A stretch of 64,000 bases of DNA, taken from assembly GCA_021404565.1 (NCBI GenBank), contig JAAWWF010000003.1, positions 186,001 to 250,000 on the forward strand, in the 5' to 3' direction. Positions 51,939 to 61,571 of this stretch are shown piece after piece. The notes beneath the pieces are model-generated. The model had not been told where the DNA came from. It was given only the letters and a program-made list of their open reading frames with translations, and made no database searches. Position 1 is the first letter of the stretch, and each line of letters opens with the position of its first letter. This DNA comes from Roseivirga sp. (GTDB taxonomy: Bacteria; Bacteroidota; Bacteroidia; Cytophagales; Cyclobacteriaceae). A program made the translations under genes and the position numbers.

Positions 51939-53003
51939 TTAAACTTTGAGCGTCCAGCCAAATTTGTCCTCTACTTTTCCCGTCTTTATCTCGTCCAGTG
52001 TTTGCAATACCTTATGAGAGAATTTGCGGTTAGCCACTTCAGATAATTCGAAAACCTCATCTTCAAAGCCAATGGCGGAAATCTGTGCGATGGTGGCAGC
52101 CGTACCTACTCCAAAAGCCTCCTGGATTCGGTTTTGTCTCGCGGCCTCTACAATTTCAGCAACCCGTACAGGTCTTTCATCTACAGTAACTCCCCACTCT
52201 TTGGCTAATGTCAATACACTGTCTCTGGTAATGCCGTTGAGGATAGTACCACTGGTAGGAGCTGTGATAAGCACATTGTCAATGATGAACATCACATTCA
52301 TGGTACCCGATTCTTCAATGTATTCGTGTGTCTTTCCGTCCGTCCAGACCAACTGATCGAAGCCTTGCTCCTTAGCCAGCTTGGCAGGGTAGAGAGAAGC
52401 GGCATAATTGCCGGCAGTTTTGGCATAACCCGTTCCGCCTTCTACAGCTCTTACAAAGGAGGTTTCAATTTTAACTTTTACCGGAGCAGAGTAATAGGCA
52501 CCTACCGGGCAGGTAATGATCATAAAACGGAATCTTTCAGGAGCCTTAATGCCAATGTATTCGTCAGTGGCGAATACTACCGGGCGAATGTAGAGTGAAG
52601 TGTTTGGTTTTGAGGGTACCCATTGGCTGTCCAGCCCAACCAAATCGGTCAGTGCCTGCATGAACAAATCCTCAGGAATCTCAGGAATGCACATCCTTTC
52701 AGCGGAGATGTTCAGGCGTTGCGCATTGCGTTCAGGTCTGAAAAGAATTACCTCACCATCTTCGCTTTTATGGGCTTTCATCCCCTCGAAAATCGAAACG
52801 CCATAGTGAATGGCCATGTTGGCCGGGCTCATAGGAAGGCTTTGATAAGGAATTATTCTCAGGTCTTGCCATGCACCATCGTAGTAGTCGGCTACAAACA
52901 TATGGTCGGAGTAAATCCGGGCAAATGGAATATTATTTTCGTCTAACTCTGAGATCCTCGATTGGGCTACCTTTTGAACTTCTATCGCTACAGTGTCTAT
53001 CAT
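51939..53003 (-). CDS. ilvE: Branched-chain amino acid aminotransferase
   Basis: Transfers amino groups between glutamate and the keto acids of Leu, Ile and Val. The start at 53003 (MIDTVAIEVQKVAQSRISEL) is preferred to 53075, giving 354 residues. Landmarks: SMPANMAIHYG-like SIFEGMKAHK near residue 70, FRPERNAQRLNISAERMCIP, then YAKTAGNYAASLYPAKLAKEQGFDQLVWTDG with the PLP lysine, and EESGTMNVMFII. It is the BCAT2-type class IV fold. The terminator upstream separates it from pduO. Confidence 0.93.
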   Translation of the reverse strand: MIDTVAIEVQKVAQSRISELDENNIPFARIYSDHMFVADYYDGAWQDLRIIPYQSLPMSPANMAIHYGVSIFEGMKAHKSEDGEVILFRPERNAQRLNISAERMCIPEIPEDLFMQALTDLVGLDSQWVPSKPNTSLYIRPVVFATDEYIGIKAPERFRFMIITCPVGAYYSAPVKVKIETSFVRAVEGGTGYAKTAGNYAASLYPAKLAKEQGFDQLVWTDGKTHEYIEESGTMNVMFIIDNVLITAPTSGTILNGITRDSVLTLAKEWGVTVDERPVRVAEIVEAARQNRIQEAFGVGTAATIAQISAIGFEDEVFELSEVANRKFSHKVLQTLDEIKTGKVEDKFGWTLKV

Positions 53004-53121
53004 AATCGGAATGTTAAATAGGTGAGAAAGGGCGCGCAATTTACGCAAAACCCTTGCCATTTCAAACGTTTGCACAGGCCTGAAGGGTTACGATCAGGCC
53101 GGACGCAATCTTATAATACCA

Positions 53122-53158
53122 AATAAAAAATCCTAAACTAAGCGGTGCTTAGGAGGAT
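53122..53158 (-). terminator. Terminator of the cobalamin adenosyltransferase gene
   Basis: CTAAGC (53138-53143) and GCTTAG (53147-53152) around GGT, extended by ATCCT/AGGAT at the outside, with six T following on the minus strand. It lies about 100 bp past the gene's stop. The TCCTAA/TTAGGA ends resemble the repressor dyads, but the 12-base spacing and T-run fit a terminator. Confidence 0.7.
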
Positions 53159-53255
53159 GTTTTGCCAAATTGAAAATTTCAATCGATTGCAAGGTTTAGT
53201 GTCTTAATGGCCGAATCAAAAAAACATGAAAACTGTCGTTTCCTGTCCCTGAAAT

Positions 53256-53804
53256 TTAACCTCGAGGTTGCCACTTCACCTCTTCTGAACCTAATTCAGC
53301 TGCCATTTTTCTACCCAGAATAAAGAGGTAGTCTGATAGCCTGTTAAGGTATTTGATGGAGAGTGAGTCCACAGGTTCCTGATCATTCAGCGCAATGGCT
53401 ATTCGTTCCGCCCTGCGGCAAACACAGCGGGCGAGATGGGCGAAGGAAACGGACTGGTGACCTCCGGGAAGTACGAAGTTTTTCAAAGGCTCAAGGTCCT
53501 GGTCCATGGTGTCCATGGCTTGTTCCAGCAGTGCTACGTCTGATTCAAGCATGCTGGGTTTTACTACCTTATCTTTACCCGGTTCGGTGGCCAGTTCGGC
53601 ACCCAGGGTGAAGAGGCGGTCCTGTATCTCTTTCAGGAAATCTTTTCGTACGGCATTGACCTGCTGATCTCGCAAAAGCCCTATGTAGGAGTTGAGTTCG
53701 TCTACCGTACCATAGGCTTCGATACGGATATGTGCCTTGGAAACACGAGCACCACCCAATAAAGAGGTGGTGCCGGAATCTCCTGTTTTGGTATATATCT
53801 TCAC
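53256..53804 (-). CDS. PduO-type cob(I)alamin adenosyltransferase
   Basis: Adds the 5'-deoxyadenosyl group to reduced cobalamin to make coenzyme B12. 182 residues with the family blocks: KTGDSGTTSLLGGARVSKAHIRIEAYGTVDELNSYIG near the start (ATP-binding) and RRAERIAIALN with the following NRLSDYLFILGRKM. It is 6 bp downstream of the ABC ATPase gene on the same strand. A B12-dependent enzyme is not in the window. Confidence 0.94.
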   Translation of the reverse strand: MKIYTKTGDSGTTSLLGGARVSKAHIRIEAYGTVDELNSYIGLLRDQQVNAVRKDFLKEIQDRLFTLGAELATEPGKDKVVKPSMLESDVALLEQAMDTMDQDLEPLKNFVLPGGHQSVSFAHLARCVCRRAERIAIALNDQEPVDSLSIKYLNRLSDYLFILGRKMAAELGSEEVKWQPRG

Positions 53805-53810
53805 GCTTTC

Positions 53811-54542
53811 TTAAGCTTCTTCCTGTTCTAATTTGTAAGGATTGCCACGGGTGGGGTTGTCATTTTTCACATCTGTTTCAATCTCTCCATCTCTTAGTCT
53901 CACAATCCTGTGTGAGTAGTGGGCAATGTCATCTTCATGAGTTACCATAATGATGGTGTTCCCCTTGTCATGCAAGTCGGCAAAGAGGTCCATGATATCA
54001 TAAGAAGTCTTGGAGTCCAGGTTACCGGTAGGTTCATCCGCCAGAATAATAGAAGGGTCGTTTACCAAAGCCCTGGCAATTGCTACTCTTTGTCTTTGTC
54101 CACCTGAGAGTTCGTTGGGTTTGTGATGATATCTGTCGCCTAAGCCAACACCCTCAAGAGCCTTCATCGCTTTTTCTTCTCTCTCGGCCTTTCCATAACC
54201 AGCATAGATCAGCGGTAGTGCCACATTTTCTAAAGAACTCGCCCTTGGTAAAAGGTTAAAGGTCTGGAATACAAAGCCAATTTCTTTATTCCGGATTTCA
54301 GCCAATTCGTTTTCTGTCATATCACTCACATCGCTGCCATTGAGCACATACTGACCACCCGAAGGGGTGTCCAGACAACCTATCAGGTTCATCAGAGTAG
54401 ATTTACCCGAGCCCGAAGGGCCCATGAATGAAACATACTCTCCCTGGTGAATATCAATGCTGACCGATCTTAGGGCCCGGATAGTTTCGCTACCCATTTG
54501 ATATGTTCTGGAGATATTTGTTGTTTTTATAATTGAGCTCAT
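53811..54542 (-). CDS. ABC transporter ATP-binding protein (MacB/LolD type)
   Basis: A 243-residue ABC ATPase. Walker [11 protein letters not shown] near residue 40, Q-loop [18 protein letters not shown], signature [18 protein letters not shown] near 142, Walker [14 protein letters not shown] and the H-loop in [11 protein letters not shown]. It is closest to the MacB/LolD group that works with FtsX-type permeases. Such a permease lies at 40608-42989, but too far away for an operon; no permease is adjacent. Confidence 0.93.
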   Translation of the reverse strand: MSSIIKTTNISRTYQMGSETIRALRSVSIDIHQGEYVSFMGPSGSGKSTLMNLIGCLDTPSGGQYVLNGSDVSDMTENELAEIRNKEIGFVFQTFNLLPRASSLENVALPLIYAGYGKAEREEKAMKALEGVGLGDRYHHKPNELSGGQRQRVAIARALVNDPSIILADEPTGNLDSKTSYDIMDLFADLHDKGNTIIMVTHEDDIAHYSHRIVRLRDGEIETDVKNDNPTRGNPYKLEQEEA

Positions 54543-54766
54543 AAGCGTATGACGATTCTGAATCGACTAAAGTTTAATAGAATACTAAATAATTCAGCAA
54601 ATGTTTAAACCGTTTTGCCAGTCGGGTACTTTTAAGACCCCGGAAGATGCGATCACTTGCCCGAGACTAACCTTCGGTAAAAAGAACGAATTCTGTATTG
54701 GAGGGCAAAACTTATTCCTTAAACGGAGAGGCTTACGGATTGAAGGCTCAGAAAGCCTGTTACAAA

Positions 54767-57334
54767 TTACACATCTCCGAGAGGACGATTACGCCAGGCA
54801 TCAGCACGCTGATCAAACTCTGCCAAAACCTCTTGTAGTGCTTCCTCATTTACAAAACCTGTTAATGCTATCAGTGCCGACTTTCCAAAAGCAGCCAGAC
54901 CCGATTCAATAGACTGAAAAGCATATGCTTCCGTCAGTTCCAGGCTGTATCGATTGATCGAAACGGCCTGTCTCAACAGCTCATATAGCTCCTGAGTGGC
55001 AACGCCTTCCTCTTTTAGTGTCTCAATGGCTTTAAGGGTGAGCGGAATATTAAAGGTATTTTTAACGGCATGTCGTTTTAACTCCGCTATTTTCTCTTCC
55101 TTACTCAAGGCAGACATCTCTGAGTCTTGCCAGCCTGTGGCTCGCGGTGCTGTAGGCACTCTGCCATTGGCAATCAGTTCTTTTAGCATGGCCACCGACT
55201 CTGGTGCAAAGCCCGAAGATTCGACATCATTCAGGTACTGAAGAGCATCGGTAAGTGCGCCCTGTTGTGCGGCCCAGAGTCCCATTAAATAAACGTACTG
55301 CCCTCTGTTGTTACTGTAGAGCGCAGCCAATTGGTTTAGGTCTGTAAATGCCTTATTGACCTCACCACCCTGATAATGACGAATAGCACGCCCCAGCATC
55401 AGAAAATCCCTGATATCACTATTTCTGGTAGAAGATAAGTAGTAGTCCAGGCTCTCGATAATCTGCTCATGGTTGGTGGATGGTCGCAGGCTTTGGTTGT
55501 AGAGAAAGAATAAATTCTCCCGCAGCAATATGGTATCTTTTGAGAGCGCAATGTCCTTATTCAATGACAGGTCGAGTTTGTTAGCAATTGCCTGTACGTT
55601 CGCTAATACCCTGAGATCGTTTTCTTCCCTGACTGTAGGAAGGGCCCTGTCTCCGCTGTTGAGTGTGAAGTAGTCCATGGCTCTGAGATTGGCCTCAGTT
55701 ACTGCTGAAGACTGATCGGCATTGCCGAAAGCCAAAAAGGCACTGTCATATTGCTGGAATTCATAATGGGCGACCCCCAGGTTATTGCTTACGCGTTGAT
55801 TGCCCGAATTGTCCTCTTTAAGAGTGAGGAGTTTATTAAAGAGTTGATTTTGTTCTGAATGAAAATTGGCCAGGGCTACCCTTGCTTTTCCCTGATCGTC
55901 TCTGGTCAATGCGCTGCTCAGTTTTTTCACTACTTCCAGGCGATTGTAATCAGCTTTGTCGGCCATGGCCAGGGCATAGTTAGACCGGAAACCGTAAAAG
56001 TCATAAAACTGTGATTGCTTGTAATATTGCAGTGTCAGCACCTCGTTGTCCAGCGACTCGCTCAGGGTAGCCAAAGCATTATAACGGGCCGCTTTGGCCT
56101 GGAAATAGGGTTGCTTGTCGAGGTAGTAGAACAGGGCCACGATAGCCACGACATGCAGTACCCTGCCGGTCAATAAGGGAGCCCGAACCCCATGAAAGAA
56201 ACGCCCTGCGACAGATTCATTGGTAAGCAAAGAGGGAGCAAAGTTAATACAGGCATAAACATAAAATACGGCACCACCACCCAACTGCGTAAGCAGGATT
56301 GCTTTTTGCAGAAGCTCGCTCAGGGAGTCATTACCCGACAACTCAGCATAGCCAATTATGATCAGCGATAAACCAGCCAGTGAGGGGTATAGCCACTTTT
56401 TAATCAGGTCAACAGGCAGTGGTTCTTCCACGGCTCCCAACTTGTCGCTGAGACAGTAATAACCACTGACTATGGCCAGGACAAAAACGAGATAGGAATC
56501 TACCAGATAGAGGTCGAGATTAACCCGGCCTATCTTATGAAGAAATAAAAGTGCCAGTACAGCGATATAAATGAGCCCGATGCTCATAAAGTGAATTAGT
56601 CCGTTTTTTCCATTAGGAGCATTTTTGGTGGCAATGTTGAAGAGGCTGTAGATATTATCTGCTCCCACAAAAAACATAAACAAAACGCACAGCAGTAAAG
56701 GGGTGTATAGCCCAAATGAAAGTGTAATGGATACCGGTGCAACGACACCCGAAAACAGACCAATTGTCCCCGCAAAGGCCGCATAAATAACCAGAATGGA
56801 AATGCTCCTGATAAAGAGCGAATAATGGGGTTTGATATTTTGAAAAAAGTAAGTGCTACCTCCGAAAACCAATAGCAGGGCATAAGAGATATATTCAGTA
56901 AAAAAGCCCAGCTCATTAATCTTTAGCTGCATTAGAATAAAGAGCATAAGGCTAGTGCAGAGCAGGTACCAGAATCTGCTGAGATATGTCAGCGTAACTG
57001 AAATGATGACAAGACTTATAAATAGTCCCCAAAAAAGAAGGGAGTTGAGCCAGGGAAGCTCCTGGTACTCATTCCCGGTTTGGTAGTGCTGCCAGGTAAT
57101 CACCTGGTCCAGGTTGATACCATAGGGCTGACCATCGACCTGGAAATATTCCAGGAATAAGGGTGATTTTAGGTGGGTGGGAACAATATGCCATGGCAGT
57201 ACCCAATCATCACCTACAATGGCGCCTGTTACATAAAGAGCCAAACCGGCAATCATAAGCACTGCCACCAGGGTGAAACCGATACGGAAAGTTTTATGAG
57301 ATAGGGTGGCGGTCAAGAACTTTGGTTGTGTCAA
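54767..57334 (-). CDS. Large TPR-containing membrane protein
   Basis: An 855-residue protein. Roughly residues 15-430 hold about ten membrane helices; the first periplasmic loop (about 40-90) is soluble and aromatic-rich. Residues 430-800 are helical hairpins typical of tetratricopeptide repeats (NLGVAHYEFQQYDSAFLAFGNAD, YVYLMGLWAAQQGALTDALQYL). It likely builds a membrane-bound scaffold. The product follows gatC by 11 bp on the same strand, but no function in tRNA amidation is implied. Confidence 0.75.
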   Translation of the reverse strand: MTQPKFLTATLSHKTFRIGFTLVAVLMIAGLALYVTGAIVGDDWVLPWHIVPTHLKSPLFLEYFQVDGQPYGINLDQVITWQHYQTGNEYQELPWLNSLLFWGLFISLVIISVTLTYLSRFWYLLCTSLMLFILMQLKINELGFFTEYISYALLLVFGGSTYFFQNIKPHYSLFIRSISILVIYAAFAGTIGLFSGVVAPVSITLSFGLYTPLLLCVLFMFFVGADNIYSLFNIATKNAPNGKNGLIHFMSIGLIYIAVLALLFLHKIGRVNLDLYLVDSYLVFVLAIVSGYYCLSDKLGAVEEPLPVDLIKKWLYPSLAGLSLIIIGYAELSGNDSLSELLQKAILLTQLGGGAVFYVYACINFAPSLLTNESVAGRFFHGVRAPLLTGRVLHVVAIVALFYYLDKQPYFQAKAARYNALATLSESLDNEVLTLQYYKQSQFYDFYGFRSNYALAMADKADYNRLEVVKKLSSALTRDDQGKARVALANFHSEQNQLFNKLLTLKEDNSGNQRVSNNLGVAHYEFQQYDSAFLAFGNADQSSAVTEANLRAMDYFTLNSGDRALPTVREENDLRVLANVQAIANKLDLSLNKDIALSKDTILLRENLFFLYNQSLRPSTNHEQIIESLDYYLSSTRNSDIRDFLMLGRAIRHYQGGEVNKAFTDLNQLAALYSNNRGQYVYLMGLWAAQQGALTDALQYLNDVESSGFAPESVAMLKELIANGRVPTAPRATGWQDSEMSALSKEEKIAELKRHAVKNTFNIPLTLKAIETLKEEGVATQELYELLRQAVSINRYSLELTEAYAFQSIESGLAAFGKSALIALTGFVNEEALQEVLAEFDQRADAWRNRPLGDV

Positions 57335-57345
57335 TCTGTATGAGT

Positions 57346-57633
57346 TTACTTAAGCACCTTGGGTACTTTAAAAAACTTGTCATCCTTTTCAGGCGCATTC
57401 TTTAGGGCATCTTTTCTACTGATGGTTTCAGCAGCTTCGTCTGGGCGCATAGCGTTTACCTCCGCAGACATATGAGTCAAAGGCGCTACTCCCTCGGTAT
57501 CTACCTCCTCCAGTTTATTTACCCAGGTCAGAATTTCGCTCATATCACTGAGTAGCTTCGTTTCCTCTTCAGGTTTAATGTTCAACCTGGCCAGGTGGGC
57601 TACTTTGTGTAATGTTTCTTTATCTACCTGCAT
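57346..57633 (-). CDS. gatC: Asp-tRNA(Asn)/Glu-tRNA(Gln) amidotransferase subunit C
   Basis: Small chaperone-like subunit that helps fold GatA in the GatCAB complex. 95 residues with the family pattern VDKETLHKVAHLARLNIKPEEETKLLSDMSEILTWVNKLEEVDTEGVAPLTHM near the N-terminus and the C-terminal DDKFFKVPKVL. GatA and GatB are not in this window. It lies 7 bp after the acyltransferase gene. Confidence 0.95.
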   Translation of the reverse strand: MQVDKETLHKVAHLARLNIKPEEETKLLSDMSEILTWVNKLEEVDTEGVAPLTHMSAEVNAMRPDEAAETISRKDALKNAPEKDDKFFKVPKVLK

Positions 57634-57640
57634 GTTGGTT

Positions 57641-58375
57641 TCAGTTAGTGCTTTGTAACTCAGCTTCCAGTATTCGCCTCACCTCGGTCTTTAGCTTCTT
57701 TATGGCCTCCTCATCGCTACCATCTGGCCAAATGGGGGCGTGTACCTTCAAAGATACCCTGCCTGTACGAATCACCAACGGCTTTTCGTCTGGCAAAATT
57801 ATATGATTGCGATGAATAGTGACGGGTAACACAGGTATTTGTTCTTCTATCGCCAACTTAAAGCTGCCTTCCTTAAACCTCGCCATCTCCGGTGGGTTTT
57901 GGCTAAGAATACCTCCTTCAGCGAAAAAAACAATGCTAAAGCCCGCTTTCAATGCTTCCCTGGCCTGTGCCCAACTGGCATAGCGACCTTTCAGGCTTTC
58001 CCTGTTTACCAGAATATGCAGCTTGCTATACATATAGCCCCAGACAGGTATTTTACGAAGAGAGCTCTTGCCAATAAACTTGAAGTTGTGGCGGATGAGT
58101 CCCATGGTAGGAATGTCCAGATAAGAAAAGTGGTTGGCACAAAGAATATAGGATTGTTTTTTGTCCAGTTTCTGCTCATAGCTGATTTGAGTGCTGTTAC
58201 AGAACATAAGAAAGAAGAAAGCCCTCGCCCAGATCCAGTTAAGAGTAGAGGCCATTTTTTCCAATGGTTTTACAAACATGGAGAGTAGGAAGAATGGCAA
58301 TAAAATCAGGAAGATTAATGCGAAAATGATGAGCCCGTAAGCTGAATAGATTTTGAGGAGTATTCGCATGACCAC
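57641..58375 (-). CDS. 1-acyl-sn-glycerol-3-phosphate acyltransferase (PlsC-like)
   Basis: Membrane-associated acyltransferase of phospholipid synthesis. The N-terminal hydrophobic segment is IFALIFLILLPFFLLSMF (about residues 16-33). The catalytic motif CANHFSYLDIPT (NHxxxxD form) is near 80-91, and the glycerolipid-binding motif FFAEGGILSQNP near 153. 244 residues, normal length. A nearby alternative ATG at 58369 is equally plausible. Upstream of gatC in the same transcription unit. Confidence 0.9.
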   Translation of the reverse strand: MVMRILLKIYSAYGLIIFALIFLILLPFFLLSMFVKPLEKMASTLNWIWARAFFFLMFCNSTQISYEQKLDKKQSYILCANHFSYLDIPTMGLIRHNFKFIGKSSLRKIPVWGYMYSKLHILVNRESLKGRYASWAQAREALKAGFSIVFFAEGGILSQNPPEMARFKEGSFKLAIEEQIPVLPVTIHRNHIILPDEKPLVIRTGRVSLKVHAPIWPDGSDEEAIKKLKTEVRRILEAELQSTN

Positions 58376-58538
58376 TTAATGGGGCGAAGATAAGGAATTT
58401 GACTTTTGATGTTGATCAATCCGTTTTATTTTAAAGCAAAGTTGATGACATGTAAGATCATAGAGAACAACATTAAAAGATATCTGCCTGTGATTTCCTC
58501 AAAGAATCAGGTGTTTCTATTGCGACAAACAAATTTTA

Positions 58539-58955
58539 ATGAGAAAATTCTTTAGCCAGGGTTATTGGTTGTTGGTACTGGCGGTAGCCGGAGGTTTGTG
58601 GCTTCTCTACGCGATCCGCGAAGATACAGCCAGCTATTTAGAGGAAGGACGTGTGACTGTTGGAAGGGTCGTGGACTATGGTACTGACGTGGACCAGACT
58701 CAGGTCACTTATGCTTTCTATGTCAATGGAGAACTATTCAGAGAAAAAGGTGGGACCTCCAGGGTCTACAAAAAAGGTCAATATGTGTATGTACTCTATC
58801 TGGAATCTGATCCTGAAGCGAATGTTATTCTCAACAATAGAAGGTTCGCCAAAAGCGATACAATTCTTAATATTGAGATCATTCGTTTTGACTTTTCAAA
58901 ACAGGAAATTCGTGATGCAGTATCTGGTAAAATAAGAAAGAACAGTTATAAATAG
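58539..58955 (+). CDS. Small membrane-anchored protein of unknown function (DUF3592-like)
   Basis: A 138-residue protein. One N-terminal membrane segment (YWLLVLAVAGGLWLLYAI) is followed by a beta-like domain: VTVGRVVDYGTDVDQTQVTYAFYVNGELFREKGG ... GQYVYVLYLESDPEANVIL. The pattern of a short strand-rich domain after one helix is similar to DUF3592 proteins. No partner or function is suggested by the neighbours. Confidence 0.65.
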   Translation: MRKFFSQGYWLLVLAVAGGLWLLYAIREDTASYLEEGRVTVGRVVDYGTDVDQTQVTYAFYVNGELFREKGGTSRVYKKGQYVYVLYLESDPEANVILNNRRFAKSDTILNIEIIRFDFSKQEIRDAVSGKIRKNSYK

Positions 58956-59013
58956 CGCTCACAATGCACTAGTAGAAAGAGAATACATACTTCCGAAGTT
59001 GTATCTGGTGCAT

Positions 59014-59838
59014 TCAAAAAACCACAAAGTCAGTAATCTCTCCTGGCAGGCGCTGAAATAATTCTTTGGGAGATAAGCCTGTGAGCTTACGACTGGCCTT
59101 TACAAAATGCGACTGGTCGTAATACCCGCTGCCTAAGGCCTCCAGCAAGTCACCGTGATGATAATGGCCATTCGCGTGGATGGAGCTGGTCGTCTTCTGA
59201 AACCTGACCAGATCCCGGTACATCTTGATGGTGAGTCCGGTATAGTTTTTAAACTGACGCTCCAGCGTTTTTATGCTTACTCCAGAATCGCTTGCCAGTG
59301 TGGCTAAAGATACTGTCTCATTCGTATCGGACTCCACAAAGGAGAACACCTGATTGAGTAGTGCATTAGGAGTGCTTTTGTTCAGGAGATGTTCTTCAAA
59401 AAAAGAATCCAGTTGAGCTTTGAGGCTGTCAGGTCTTGGGCTCAGGGTGGGGGACACCAGGCTGCTAATAGGGAAATCTTTTCCAAAGACGGTGTTGAAA
59501 TCCAGCGATTTCTGCAAGCTCAGACCATCAAAGCAGGAAGATGCCAATACATGAGGATAAAGCTTGATGTTGATCAATCGCGTACCCGCTTCCAGGTGTA
59601 CTCTGGTGGCGCCACTTCTGGTAAAGGGGAAAAAACTACAATCGGGAAGGGGAGTAAATGAATCTTCTTCTGAATCAGAGGTTTCTATCTTGCCGTTGAG
59701 CACAATCACAGCATCCATACGGGCATTGGCAACGGTCTCTCCGTAAATTTCATCCATCACTTCTACCAATCGATAAATTTCGATCTGACTGCGGAGCACA
59801 GGGGGTGACGGATAGAAACTGTAGGTTTTTGGCTGCAT
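59014..59838 (-). CDS. AraC-family transcriptional regulator
   Basis: A 274-residue regulator. The N-terminal half resembles DUF6597-type sensor domains (FYPSPPVLRSQIEIYRLVE ... VIVLNGKIE); the C-terminal AraC HTH starts with VSLATLASDSGVSIKTLERQFKNYTGLTIKMYRDLVRFQ and continues GYYDQSHFVKASRKLTGLSPKELFQR. Divergent from the alpha/beta hydrolase with 72 bp between the starts, so it probably controls that gene. Confidence 0.9.
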   Translation of the reverse strand: MQPKTYSFYPSPPVLRSQIEIYRLVEVMDEIYGETVANARMDAVIVLNGKIETSDSEEDSFTPLPDCSFFPFTRSGATRVHLEAGTRLINIKLYPHVLASSCFDGLSLQKSLDFNTVFGKDFPISSLVSPTLSPRPDSLKAQLDSFFEEHLLNKSTPNALLNQVFSFVESDTNETVSLATLASDSGVSIKTLERQFKNYTGLTIKMYRDLVRFQKTTSSIHANGHYHHGDLLEALGSGYYDQSHFVKASRKLTGLSPKELFQRLPGEITDFVVF

Positions 59839-59910
59839 ACTTTCTGGCTGTCCTGATTTTACAATTATCTGAGCCGTAAAATTAAGTACTTCACATCAAA
59901 GAACTTATTA

Positions 59911-60753
59911 ATGAAACGCCACCTCATCTTTGGTATCCTCTTTATTGCACTTAGTTTTCAACTTCACGCTCAGACTCCTTTCGGGCAAAACCCTGAGGTA
60001 GGCAAGAAAGTGAAGGTTAATGACATTGATCTCTACTATGAGATGTATGGGCAGGGAGAACCACTCGTGATTTTACATGGTAACGGAGGCTACAGCGGCT
60101 CCAGGGCCAATATAATGCCAGCGCTTATTAAAAAGTATAGGGTGATTACGGTGGACCATCGCTGCCATGGCCAAAGTGGATGCTCTGAAGAACTGAACTA
60201 CAGGCTTATGGCCAGTGATATCAATGCACTGCTGGAATATCTGAGTGTAGACTCTGCCTATGTTTACGGGCATAGCGATGGAGGTATTCTTGGTCTGATC
60301 ATGGGCTTTGAATACCCTGACAAGGTAAAGAAGCTTGTGGTAAGCGGAGCGAATGTAAAGCATGACAGCACAGCGCTGCAGCCATACATCGTAGAAATGA
60401 TGAAACATTACAAAGAAGTGCCTGGCCCGATGATGCAAAAGCATCTTAAATTGATGGTAGAGCATCCGGATATTGCCATGGCGGCATTACAAAAGATCAA
60501 GGCACCGACACTGATTATTTCGGGAGATAGAGATGCGGTAAAGCTGAGTCATACTTTGGAGATTTTTAAGAGCATTCCCAATGCCAATCTGAGTGTTTGG
60601 CCGGGTAGCACCCACTTTGTCGGAGAAGAAAATCCCGTACAACTTCTCAAAATGATCACTGAGTTTTTTGAAAACCCTTTCAGAAAACCGTCTACCGTTG
60701 ACTGGGCAAAGGAGGTGGCAAAGCAAATTATGCCAAATGTGAAGCAGAATTGA
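59911..60753 (+). CDS. Exported alpha/beta hydrolase
   Basis: A 280-residue hydrolase with signal peptide KRHLIFGILFIALSFQLHAQ. The nucleophile elbow is VYGHSDGGILGL (Ser near residue 122), the oxyanion region ILHGNGGYSGS near 54, the acid ISGDRDAV near 208 and the His in GSTHFVGEEN near 230. The family layout points to an esterase or lactonase; the substrate is unknown. The divergent AraC gene is a likely regulator. Confidence 0.9.
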   Translation: MKRHLIFGILFIALSFQLHAQTPFGQNPEVGKKVKVNDIDLYYEMYGQGEPLVILHGNGGYSGSRANIMPALIKKYRVITVDHRCHGQSGCSEELNYRLMASDINALLEYLSVDSAYVYGHSDGGILGLIMGFEYPDKVKKLVVSGANVKHDSTALQPYIVEMMKHYKEVPGPMMQKHLKLMVEHPDIAMAALQKIKAPTLIISGDRDAVKLSHTLEIFKSIPNANLSVWPGSTHFVGEENPVQLLKMITEFFENPFRKPSTVDWAKEVAKQIMPNVKQN

Positions 60754-60771
60754 GTTGGGGGGGCTTAGTGA

Positions 60772-60785
60772 TTAATCATGATTAA
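60772..60785. repeat. 14-bp perfect palindrome
   Basis: TTAATCATGATTAA is fully self-complementary and lies 19 bp past the alpha/beta hydrolase stop in a 176-bp intergenic stretch. It could be a binding site for a dimeric regulator. No second copy was noticed. Confidence 0.35.
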
Positions 60786-60929
60786 ACCTGCCTCAGACTC
60801 AAAACCTCAGAATTCATGCATTTCACATGACAGGTGAAGAAATGGTGTGACCTAAGCGCGAGATTGAATAGCCCGGGTCAAAACTATTCTAAATTCACTT
60901 ATTGCTTATCTTTATTAAAACTGTTTTAT

Positions 60930-61127
60930 ATGTTTTCTTTTGATCGATCAACTTTTGAAGCTACCAAGGCGGAAGATCATAAAAATGATCTCGATTTTTG
61001 GAAACAAAAGACTGTTTTGGAAAGGCTTCGAGCAGCATATTATCTTAATTCGATAGCCTTTGGCTTCGATGCGGAAAACGAGCCCGGAATGGACAGGACG
61101 TACTTCCAGGCCCGGAAAAGAGAGTAA
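60930..61127 (+). CDS. Small conserved protein of unknown function
   Basis: The start at 60930 (MFSFDRSTFEATKAEDH) gives 65 residues; the frame is open to 60834, but the extra segment looks like translated intergenic DNA. The pattern (charged N-terminus, KTVLERLRAAYYLNSIAFGFD, ending DRTYFQARKRE) matches a family of short proteins common in Bacteroidota. No function is known, and it does not sit in an operon. Confidence 0.62.
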   Translation: MFSFDRSTFEATKAEDHKNDLDFWKQKTVLERLRAAYYLNSIAFGFDAENEPGMDRTYFQARKRE

Positions 61128-61202
61128 TGGGTAATGCTCATCACCTGATTTTTACGTACAGGAGAATTTCTGAAGAATTTAGGGCCTTTCGAGAGGGTTA
61201 AT

Positions 61203-61571
61203 TTACTGATTAATCATATGCAGGGCCGCCTTGTACACATAATCCCAAAACTCATTCTTTTCTTTCTCTGCAAAGGTGGCTTTTTCGAGAGCAGCATGCA
61301 TATGTTGAAGCCAATGGGTAGCTTCTTTCTCCCCGATTTTCCATTGAAAATGCCTGCGTCTGAGCATCGGATGTCCGCGCTCATCAGTATAGGTTCGGCT
61401 GCCCCCTAAAGCCTGAATCAGAAAAAGCTTGAGCCTGTTTTTGGCAGGGAGCAAATCTTTTGGATAAAGCTTTCTGATCACCTGATCTCCTTCCACACCT
61501 TCGTAAAAGTCATCAACAAGCTTAAGAATATGTGCTTCGCCAATGCGATCGTATAAGGTTGTTCCTTCCAT
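61203..61571 (-). CDS. Truncated haemoglobin (group II-like)
   Basis: A 122-residue 2-on-2 globin. It starts LYDRIGEAHILKLVDDFYEGV, has the aromatic CD region (KLYPKDLLPAKNRLKLFLIQALGGSRTY), the haem-proximal segment RGHPMLRRRHFQWKIGEKE with a conserved histidine, and the C-terminal EKNEFWDYVYKAALHMI. The distal Trp in the G helix (HWLQHMH) suggests the group II type, known from O2 or NO binding. It overlaps the trans-sulfuration gene stop by one base. Confidence 0.88.
   Translation of the reverse strand: MEGTTLYDRIGEAHILKLVDDFYEGVEGDQVIRKLYPKDLLPAKNRLKLFLIQALGGSRTYTDERGHPMLRRRHFQWKIGEKEATHWLQHMHAALEKATFAEKEKNEFWDYVYKAALHMINQ

Noticed and set aside
53131-53154. TCCTAA ... TTAGGA dyad that resembles the BlaI-type operator
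   Set aside because: The spacing is 12 bases instead of 4, the inside forms a CTAAGC/GCTTAG hairpin and a T-run follows on the minus strand, so it is a terminator.
54601-54912. 103-codon plus-strand frame upstream of and inside the TPR gene
   Set aside because: It overlaps the 3' end of the TPR protein gene and looks like translated intergenic DNA.
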